Shown here in pieces: positions 53,407 through 59,568 of a DNA stretch of 59,568 nucleotides. This DNA is from Rothia sp. (in: high G+C Gram-positive bacteria). Its GTDB lineage: Bacteria; Actinomycetota; Actinomycetes; Actinomycetales; Micrococcaceae. The position numbers were made by a program, and so were the translations under genes. The stretch lies in the NCBI RefSeq assembly GCF_015265375.1, contig NZ_JABZXW010000005.1:1-59568 (forward strand), read 5' to 3'. The notes beneath the pieces are model-generated. The model was not told the DNA's origin. It worked only from the letters and a program-made list of their open reading frames with translations, and did not search any database. Position 1 is the stretch's first letter. Each line of letters starts with the position of its first letter.

Positions 53407-55476
53407 ATGACCGAGCACGCCTTTGCGCGTCAGATTCGTCCCGCACGCCCTCGCCTGCGCACTATCTTGGGTGCCACAGTGCTGGCGGCAGGTCTTTCTT
53501 GTGCCCCGGTGGTTTTGCCGGCTGGTTCTGCGTTTTTGAGTACGTCGGCGCAGGCTGCTGACCCGATGCAGATTACGGGCACCACCGTCTACGATTCCAC
53601 GAACTCTTTGGGTGATACCGCTACCCTGAAGTCTAAGATTTCGGCTCTGTCGAAGAAGTACAACGTGGATTTGCATGTGGTGACCATCGATAAGTTTGAG
53701 AACCCGTCTACTTCTTCGAGCTGGACGAAGGCGCTGGCCACGAAGAATAACTGGGGTTCTGCCGATGTGGTGCTGGTGATTGCTACTGAGACTCGCCAGG
53801 CGTATTTCTTGGCGGGTAGCACGAAGACCCTCTCGAGCGATCAGCAGACGAAGGTGTACCAGAACTACATCAAGCCGAAGCTGCAGAACAGCGATTATTC
53901 GGGTGCGGCTCTTGCCGCGGTTGAGGGTATCGAGGCTCAGAAGGGCGGTAGCTCTTCGGGCGTGGTGACCGGTGTGCTCGGTGTGGGCGCGGCGGCGACT
54001 GTTGGTGCCGGCGGTTACGCGATGTACCGCCGCCGTAAGAAGAAGAACGCTCAGCAGCAGCCTCAGCGTTCCTACGGTGCGCCTCGTAACTACTCCCCCA
54101 TTCCGGAGGTTCCGCTGGAGGAGCTGCGCACTCGCGCCGGTAGCGCCCTGCTGCAGGCTGATACGACGATGAGCCACGCGAAGCAGGAACTGGATTTTGC
54201 GCGCGCACAGTACAGCGAACAGCAGGTTGCTGAGTTCGCTCAGGAAATTGCGCGTGCTGAGGATCTGATGCGTAAATCCTTCCAGCGTCAGCAGCTTCTG
54301 ACCGACAGCATCCCGGATACTGAGGCTGAGCAGCGTGCCTGGTTGACGGAGATTATTGATAACTCTCAGGAAGTCACCCGCATTGCTCAGGAACAGGACG
54401 CTAAGCTGGCTCAGCTGCGCAACCTGGAGCAGGAGGCACCTCAGGCTATTGAGGCTCTGGCTCAGCGTCTGCCGCAGCTGCGCGCCTCGGTGGAGGAAAT
54501 TGCCGCCCAGTACCGTGCGTTGAAGGAACGTTACCTGCCCAGCGCTCTGGAGCCCATTTCGAAGACCCCCACCCTGCTGGACTCGAACATGGTGCTGTGC
54601 GCTGCGGAGCTTGAGAAGGCTCAGGCGACCGTTAATACCGCCCGTTCGGAGGCGGTTGCTCACCTGCGTACCGCTGAGGAAGCCGCCTCGCAGATTCAGG
54701 CTCTGGGTGCTGCGGTCAATACCCGCGCGCAGGAGCTGGAGCAGGCTCAGCTGGGCCTGAGCACCGACCTGCTGAGCATTCAGCGTGACGTGGCGGAGGC
54801 GAAGAGCCTCGCTGCCTCTCAGCGTCGCGATGATTTGGGTGCGGTTGCCGCCGGTATGGAGGCGGTGCTCAACCAGGTCAACCAGAGCGCTTCGGCTCGC
54901 CCGAATGACCCGCTGACTCTGGCGAACCAGCTGCGTCAGCTCTCTGCCGAGCTGGATAAGGCGATGACGAATATGCGTGCTACCCGCGAGCGTTCTCGCG
55001 CGGCGGAGCAGAACCTGGACCGTACGATGCGTTCCGCATACGCTGCGGTGAACGGCGCGCGTAGCTACATCAATAACCGCCGCGCCGCGGTGGGTCCGAT
55101 GACTTTGACCGCTGTCTCTGAGGCGGAGCGTCACCTGGGTCAGGCTCAGCGCCTGGCTTCTTCGGATCCGCTGAACGCGATGAAGGAAGCCAACATGGCG
55201 ATCCAGAAGGCGACCGACGCGCAGAACCGCGCCCAGAGCGAGGTCGGCAACTACTACAACAACCAGAACGACCGAGGCGGTAGCGGCTTCGGTGGTGACC
55301 TGGCGAAGGGCCTGCTGCTGGGCGCTCTGATGACCGCCATTAACTCCGGCACCAGTAGCTGGGGTAGCAGCGGCGGCCACAGCAGTGGCGGTAGTAGCGG
55401 CGGCAGCTGGGGCGGCGGTGGCTTCAGCGGAGGCGGCGATTGGGGTAGCGGCGGCGGTGACGGCGGTAGCTTCTAA
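53407..55476 (+). CDS. TPM-domain secreted/membrane coiled-coil protein
   Basis: Encodes 689 residues. A signal peptide (about 1-50, cut near SAQAAD), then a TPM domain (about 55-185: DSTNSLGDTATLKSKISAL, VDLHVVTIDKFENP, WGSADVVLVIATETRQAYF), a membrane helix (about 190-212), a basic stretch RRRKKK, a long coiled-coil region (about 225-610) and a Gly/Ser-rich tail with GGSSGGSWGGGGFSGG. TPM domains occur in envelope-stress and photosystem-repair proteins. GGAGG lies upstream of the ATG. PspA follows about 265 bases later; TPM-PspA linkage is known in actinobacteria. Confidence 0.88.
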   Translation: MTEHAFARQIRPARPRLRTILGATVLAAGLSCAPVVLPAGSAFLSTSAQAADPMQITGTTVYDSTNSLGDTATLKSKISALSKKYNVDLHVVTIDKFENPSTSSSWTKALATKNNWGSADVVLVIATETRQAYFLAGSTKTLSSDQQTKVYQNYIKPKLQNSDYSGAALAAVEGIEAQKGGSSSGVVTGVLGVGAAATVGAGGYAMYRRRKKKNAQQQPQRSYGAPRNYSPIPEVPLEELRTRAGSALLQADTTMSHAKQELDFARAQYSEQQVAEFAQEIARAEDLMRKSFQRQQLLTDSIPDTEAEQRAWLTEIIDNSQEVTRIAQEQDAKLAQLRNLEQEAPQAIEALAQRLPQLRASVEEIAAQYRALKERYLPSALEPISKTPTLLDSNMVLCAAELEKAQATVNTARSEAVAHLRTAEEAASQIQALGAAVNTRAQELEQAQLGLSTDLLSIQRDVAEAKSLAASQRRDDLGAVAAGMEAVLNQVNQSASARPNDPLTLANQLRQLSAELDKAMTNMRATRERSRAAEQNLDRTMRSAYAAVNGARSYINNRRAAVGPMTLTAVSEAERHLGQAQRLASSDPLNAMKEANMAIQKATDAQNRAQSEVGNYYNNQNDRGGSGFGGDLAKGLLLGALMTAINSGTSSWGSSGGHSSGGSSGGSWGGGGFSGGGDWGSGGGDGGSF

Positions 55477-55742
55477 CCGCCTCCACGCTACAAATCCTGC
55501 CGGTCGGTTTTTCGCAGGTTTTTCTACAGTCTGACCGGCGGGGTGCGTAGCTCACCTCACCGCTTTCTTCCCCAGTCGGAAAGTACCCGAGGCAATTTAC
55601 CAAAAGTTTAGGTTGCAGAAATCAGGCGTGCATCATTTTCACAGCATGCACCCAGAAATCTGCCACATAATTAGTTATACGGGCACGGCTCACGAGGAGC
55701 GTAGTGCTCCCCCGCAGCCCGTGGAACAGAAAGTAGGAGATT

Positions 55743-56507
55743 ATGGCTAAGCAGACCATCTTCGGCCGTATTGCACAGCTCGCTAAGGCAAACATCAACG
55801 CTCTGATTGATGCAGCCGAGGACCCGGAGAAGATGCTGGACCAGATGGTTCGTGACTACACCAACAACATCCGCGAGGCGGAGGCTGCAGTAGCACAGAC
55901 CATCGGCAACCTGCGACTGCTCGAAAAGGACCACGCTGAGGACGTCAAGACCGCTCAGGAGTGGGGCACCAAGGCTCTGGCAGCATCTAACAAGGCTGAT
56001 GAGTTCCGCGCAGCTGGCGACGTTGCCAACGCTGACAAGTTCGACAACCTCGCCAAGATTGCGCTGAACAAGCAGCTGCTGGCTGAGAAGGCTGCACAGG
56101 CTGTTGAGCCTCAGCTGGCTTCTCAGACTCAGGTTGTCAACCAGCTCAAGGACGGCCTGGAGAAGATGCGCTCCAAGCTTGAAGAGGTCAAGTACAAGCG
56201 CGATGAGCTGACCGCCCGTCAGAAGACCGCAGCAGCTCAGACCCAGGTGAACGACGCTCTGAAGGCGTTCGACGTTCTGGACCCGACCAGCGAGATGAGC
56301 CGCTTCGAAGAGAAGGTTCGCCGCGAAGAGGCACGCGTCATCGGTCAGCAGGAGCTGGCAGCTTCCTCCCTGGACGCTCAGTTCAACACCCTGGACCAGA
56401 TGGAGCGCGACACCGAGCTGGACGCTCGCCTGGCAGCTCTGAAGGCAAAGAACGCTCCGGCAGCTCCGGAGCCCCTGGCCGTGGAATACCCCACCCAGAC
56501 CCTCTAA
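55743..56507 (+). CDS. pspA: PspA/IM30 family protein
   Basis: Encodes 254 residues, nearly all helical. The first helix IFGRIAQLAKANINALI, then DAAEDPEKMLDQMVRDY are hallmarks of the family. PspA/IM30 proteins form ESCRT-III-like assemblies on damaged membranes. The coding sequence has a strongly biased codon choice (GCA/GCT, CTG, AAG), suggesting high expression. TAGGAG lies upstream of the ATG. No PspB, PspC or PspF is present. Confidence 0.93.
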   Translation: MAKQTIFGRIAQLAKANINALIDAAEDPEKMLDQMVRDYTNNIREAEAAVAQTIGNLRLLEKDHAEDVKTAQEWGTKALAASNKADEFRAAGDVANADKFDNLAKIALNKQLLAEKAAQAVEPQLASQTQVVNQLKDGLEKMRSKLEEVKYKRDELTARQKTAAAQTQVNDALKAFDVLDPTSEMSRFEEKVRREEARVIGQQELAASSLDAQFNTLDQMERDTELDARLAALKAKNAPAAPEPLAVEYPTQTL

Positions 56508-56557
56508 GCCTAGGACCTTCTAAGCCTGGTCTAGCGTTGAGCTAAACCTATAAAGAT

Positions 56558-56599
56558 CCGCCCCGTTCCTGAACCTCAGGAACGGGGCGGTTCTTTTTG
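56558..56599. terminator. Bidirectional terminator pspA / SLH-hydrolase gene
   Basis: CCGCCCCGTTCCTGA pairs with TCAGGAACGGGGCGG around ACC and is followed by TTCTTTTT rightward. It lies between convergent genes and may serve both. Confidence 0.9.
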
Positions 56600-56616
56600 C
56601 GTTAAGGGGTGCGAGC

Positions 56617-59085
56617 CTAGTTCGCGTAAATGTACAGGTAGCCTGCCATTGCGTCGCGGGTGATGGCTGCCGAGGAGGTCGAGCCGGTACCGATGCCGTT
56701 GGAGGCAGCCCATGCCAGGGCCTGGGACGCGTAGCCGCCCTGAGCCTGTGCCGGGGAGCCGGCCGCACGGTACATGAACTCAGCCATGGTGGACTCGGTG
56801 ACGGCCTCCAGGGGGCGGAAGTCGCTACCGCTGATGCCCTGCTGGCTCAGCCAGTAAATCTCCTTGTACGCGGGGTGGTTGGTCGGAACGTCGCTGAACG
56901 GCGAAACAGCCGGTGCGTTCACTGCGGGGCGACCAGCCACGCGGTACAGGTAGGTTGCCAGCTGCGCACGGTTGACCGATGCGTTCGGGCGGAAGGTGCC
57001 GTCCGCGAAGCCGAGCATGATGCGGTGGTCAGAGTTCCAGCTGATCTCGTTGTAGTTCGGGTTCGAGTCGGACAGGTCGCTGTAGCCCAGTGCGGGGGTC
57101 TTGCCGGCGAAGTCCAGGGAGGACGCCAGGATGTGCGGCAGGTCGTAGTCGTGGTGGCTGAAGCCGTCAATCAGCTTCACGCGGGCGTCAGAGAAGCCTG
57201 CGCCAAGGTATGCGTTGTAGCCGGACTCGACGGCGCCTCGTGCGCTCCAGGTGACGGGGTAGGTGTTACCGGAGGTGTCCTTCGCGCCAACCCACCAGTA
57301 CATCGGGGATGCCTTGGTGGTTGCGTCAGCGTCCACGGAGCCGTCGGAATCGCCACCGGCGACCATGATGGAGCCGCCGCCGTTACGCCAGGAGGTGTTG
57401 TGGTCGGTCAGCTCGTAGGTGATGAACTCAGCGCCACCGGAGTAGCCCATGGTCCACACCTGGGAAGCGTCCAGGTTGTTCTCGCTGACGAAGGACTTCG
57501 CGAAGGAGCGGAAGAACTCGCCATTAGCGTCCATGTCTTCCCACCAGGTGATGCCGTTGCCGGATGCGTTGGTGTCCGGGGAGATAATCGGTACGAAGAC
57601 CATGTTGCGGGCGTTAGCAATCTTGCCCATCGCCGCGAGCATGCCCTCGTCGGGGGTGTAGACCTTGGACTCGTCACGCTGCCAGTAGTCGCCGTCGAAG
57701 TAGAAGACCACGCCAACAGGCTTGGAGTAGTCCAGGTTGTTCGCGTACACGTGGTACTGGGAGGTGGTACCCGCCGGGGAGGTGTAGCTCTGGTAGGTTG
57801 CGGAGCTCATGGTGCGGGCACGCTGAGTGTTCTGCTGCTTCTGCTCAGATTTCTGTTCGGTCTTCTGCTCAGCCTTGGGAGCGGCGGTTGCCTTGCCCTT
57901 AGTGAGCGAGTTGCTCAGAATCTGCGAGAAGTTGTAGTCGAAGTGGCCCGAGCCATTCAGTACGGTCGCGGAAGCATTGGTGTAGCCAGCAGCCAGGTAG
58001 GCGTCGTAGCCGCCCTCAACGGCGCCTCGTGCGCTCCAGGTCTGCGGGTAGGTCTCACCGGTACCGTCGTTCGAGTTTGCGTACCAGAACATGGGCTGGG
58101 ACTTCAGCGCAGCCGAGGGGGTACCCTCGTCCAGGCCGCCGCCAGCGACCATAATGGAGCCGCCGCCATTGCGCCAGGTCTGGGGCTTGGTGTTCAGCTC
58201 GTAGGTGATGAACTCAGCGCCACCGGAGTAGCCCATGGTCCACACGTTGGAGGAGTCCACGCCGTTAGCCGCGATGAAGGAGGAAGCGAAGGAACGGAAG
58301 AACTCGCCGTTACGCTCCATGTCTTCCCACCAGCTCACGCCAGCATCGTAACGGTTGGTGTCCGGGGAGATGACGGGCACGAAGAGCATGTTCTGTGCCG
58401 CTGCGGATGCAGCCATCTGAGCCAGTTCACCGGAGGGGTCGTAGACCTTGGACTGGTCGTTACGCCAGTAGTCGCCGTCGAAGTAGAAGACCACACCAAC
58501 GGGCTTGGAGAAGTCCACACCCTCAGCGTAAACGTGGTACTGCGAAGTAGTACCCGCCGGGGAGGTGTACGACAGGAAAGTCTGGTTGGTGCGGGTTGCC
58601 GCCACACCGGATGCCGACTGAGCAGCCTGTGCAGGCTGAGCGGTGGGGGCAACATTCTGGGTAGCTGCGGGGGTCTGTGCAACCTGCGCCAGGGTCGGCT
58701 GAGCGGAAGGCTGTGCAGCCTGTGCCGCCTGTGCAGGCTGGAAGGTAGCTGAGGGAGCAGCCTGCTGGGTTGCTTGTGCGGGCTGAGCAACCTGTGCAGT
58801 GTAAGTCTTCTGGATGGGCTGAACCGCGGTCGTTGCGGGAGCCTGCTGCGCCTGCTTTACCTGTTCAGCCTGCTGACGGATCTGCACAGCAACCTGAGAG
58901 AGGGTCGGCTGCACGGTGGAGGTGAACAGAGACTTCGGAGCCTGGGTTGCGGTAGCTGCGCCGGGGATGTCCTGAACGACGGGTGCAAAAGCGGAAGCGG
59001 GTGCTACCAGGGTGCTACCGAGCACGGAGGGTACAGCGATGGCTGTGAGAGAGCCAGCCTTAACAGTGCGGGGGCGAAGTGCCAT
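56617..59085 (-). CDS. Secreted protein with two tandem esterase-like domains and SLH repeats
   Basis: Encodes 822 residues. A signal peptide (about 1-33) leads into an Ala/Gln/Pro-rich region (about 40-155). Two copies of an alpha/beta-hydrolase-like domain follow (about 162-395 and 428-660), each with YTSPAGTTSQYHVYA, GVVFYFDGDYW, nucleophile-type TMGYSGGAEFITYEL and a late His (SGHFDY, SHHDYD). Three SLH-type repeats end the protein (about 670-822, SDSNPNYNEISWNSDHRIM). The hydrolase copies resemble the esterase/PHB-depolymerase group. SLH repeats anchor proteins to the cell wall. GAGGA lies upstream of the ATG. Confidence 0.85.
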   Translation of the reverse strand: MALRPRTVKAGSLTAIAVPSVLGSTLVAPASAFAPVVQDIPGAATATQAPKSLFTSTVQPTLSQVAVQIRQQAEQVKQAQQAPATTAVQPIQKTYTAQVAQPAQATQQAAPSATFQPAQAAQAAQPSAQPTLAQVAQTPAATQNVAPTAQPAQAAQSASGVAATRTNQTFLSYTSPAGTTSQYHVYAEGVDFSKPVGVVFYFDGDYWRNDQSKVYDPSGELAQMAASAAAQNMLFVPVISPDTNRYDAGVSWWEDMERNGEFFRSFASSFIAANGVDSSNVWTMGYSGGAEFITYELNTKPQTWRNGGGSIMVAGGGLDEGTPSAALKSQPMFWYANSNDGTGETYPQTWSARGAVEGGYDAYLAAGYTNASATVLNGSGHFDYNFSQILSNSLTKGKATAAPKAEQKTEQKSEQKQQNTQRARTMSSATYQSYTSPAGTTSQYHVYANNLDYSKPVGVVFYFDGDYWQRDESKVYTPDEGMLAAMGKIANARNMVFVPIISPDTNASGNGITWWEDMDANGEFFRSFAKSFVSENNLDASQVWTMGYSGGAEFITYELTDHNTSWRNGGGSIMVAGGDSDGSVDADATTKASPMYWWVGAKDTSGNTYPVTWSARGAVESGYNAYLGAGFSDARVKLIDGFSHHDYDLPHILASSLDFAGKTPALGYSDLSDSNPNYNEISWNSDHRIMLGFADGTFRPNASVNRAQLATYLYRVAGRPAVNAPAVSPFSDVPTNHPAYKEIYWLSQQGISGSDFRPLEAVTESTMAEFMYRAAGSPAQAQGGYASQALAWAASNGIGTGSTSSAAITRDAMAGYLYIYAN
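57409..58245. repeat. Internal tandem duplication in the SLH-hydrolase gene (786-bp offset)
   Basis: Stretches 57409-57459 and 58195-58245 (51 bp) are identical, and other blocks around them are nearly so, at a constant offset of 786 bp (262 codons). This marks two copies of the hydrolase domain that are recent or kept alike by gene conversion. Confidence 0.88.
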
Positions 59086-59568
59086 GGGGTTGTCCTCGTT
59101 GTTGGTGTTTCTGGGGCGTGAACGCCCGTGAGTGGTTGAGTGATAGGTGGTCTATAGGTGAGAAGCCTATAGGCGGTCGGCCCGCGGATGTGACGCCGCA
59201 CGAGACGCTTCCATCAACCATCCCCGTGTGTGTTGCGGGGATGTCCTCATGTGATGGAGGGGTGCGGTGTGGATCCGGAGAGCTACGCGGCGGACCGCGG
59301 TGACCACGTACTCAAAGCTACCAGGTCAAAAAGCCTTTTCCAGCGGTTTCTTGGGGCTATTTTTGGGTATCGAACAAGATTCAATCTTAACAAGAGCTTT
59401 TTCTCAACTTCTAGCTTAACTTTAATCACCCTCAACTAGAGGTTGAATGAGCTATTTTTCCTTGATTTTCCGGGGTTTTTGAGCGTTTTTTGAAAGAGTT
59501 TCAAAAAACCCTACAATTAACTTGAATGTTTTATATGTGACTACAATCACTTTCAGAGTGAATTGTTG
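59086..59568. other. Region upstream of the SLH-hydrolase gene to window end
   Basis: About 480 bases without a gene. The half nearest the gene is GC-rich and should hold its promoter and leader. The outer 200 bases are very AT-rich and contain a perfect 25-bp dyad (listed separately) and a CTCAAC/GTTGA partial dyad. The neighbouring gene lies outside the window. Confidence 0.45.
59485..59509. promoter_or_regulatory. Perfect 25-bp AT-rich palindrome
   Basis: GTTTTTTGAAA and TTTCAAAAAAC are exact complements around GAG. Long perfect dyads of this kind are usually operators; it lies about 400 bases upstream of the SLH-hydrolase start and may act on a gene beyond the window. It could also form a weak bidirectional terminator. 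Confidence 0.55.

Overview
The window (about 59.6 kb, high GC) comes from a chromosome of a Gram-positive actinobacterium, most likely a Rothia-like member of the Micrococcaceae. The evidence is WhiB1, MtrAB-LpqB, a Tad pilus locus, a Glf/GlfT2 galactan cluster, a tmRNA with an actinobacterial tag, and many GTG starts. The genus is an inference from gene content. Two blocks follow Mycobacterium tuberculosis order as I recall it: whiB1-pdtaS ... Rv3235-like-secA1-hpf-comF-lpqB-mtrB-mtrA (Rv3219 to Rv3246c), and the metE-like/mnmA/cysteine desulfurase group (Rv3015c to Rv3025c).

Layout. 1-4.4 kb: a small membrane protein, then an accessory insert of about 3.4 kb between two direct repeats of about 160-175 bp. 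Each repeat carries a copy of the tmRNA terminator. The insert holds a compact restriction-modification pair (a nuclease-methylase fusion and a half-size specificity subunit), a truncated serine recombinase and a small membrane protein. 4.5-8.7 kb: ssrA (tmRNA), two paralogous DUF4190-type membrane proteins, smpB and prfB, so trans-translation and termination genes sit together. 8.8-13.7 kb: a Tad/Flp pilus operon (tadA-B-C-flp-tadE-tadE-tadG-like). 14.2-19.0 kb: a galactan synthesis and export operon (glf-glfT2-wzm-wzt). 19.7-24.2 kb: a lone 1515-residue FHA-FtsK/EccC-like ATPase. 24.2-27.1 kb: a membrane protein, whiB1 and a PdtaS-type histidine kinase. 27.4-33.0 kb: cpaB/cpaE-like pilus accessory genes, a small excisionase-fold regulator, a LysM protein and an Rv3235-family protein. 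33.2-36.8 kb: secA and the long-form hibernation factor. 37.0-42.4 kb: the mtrA-mtrB-lpqB-comF operon, read leftward. 42.4-47.0 kb: metE-like gene, chorismate mutase, mnmA and cysteine desulfurase. 47.1-48.3 kb: trmL-like and a uracil-DNA-glycosylase-family gene. 48.5-56.5 kb: an envelope-stress neighbourhood (HtrA protease, a 55-residue membrane peptide, an unrecognised 836-residue Q/P-rich membrane protein, a TPM-domain coiled-coil protein and PspA). 56.6-59.1 kb: a secreted protein with two tandem copies of an esterase-like domain and SLH-type repeats.

How the genes work together. SmpB and tmRNA rescue stalled ribosomes and RF2 ends translation. The hibernation factor protects idle ribosomes, and MnmA with a cysteine desulfurase thiolates tRNA. 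The Tad genes and the distant cpaB/cpaE pair probably build one pilus. MtrAB-LpqB, SecA, HtrA, PspA, TPM, LysM and the galactan operon all act on the envelope. The most novel parts are the repeat-flanked restriction island, the orphan type VII-like ATPase, the unknown 836-residue protein beside TPM/PspA, and the tandem hydrolase-SLH protein.
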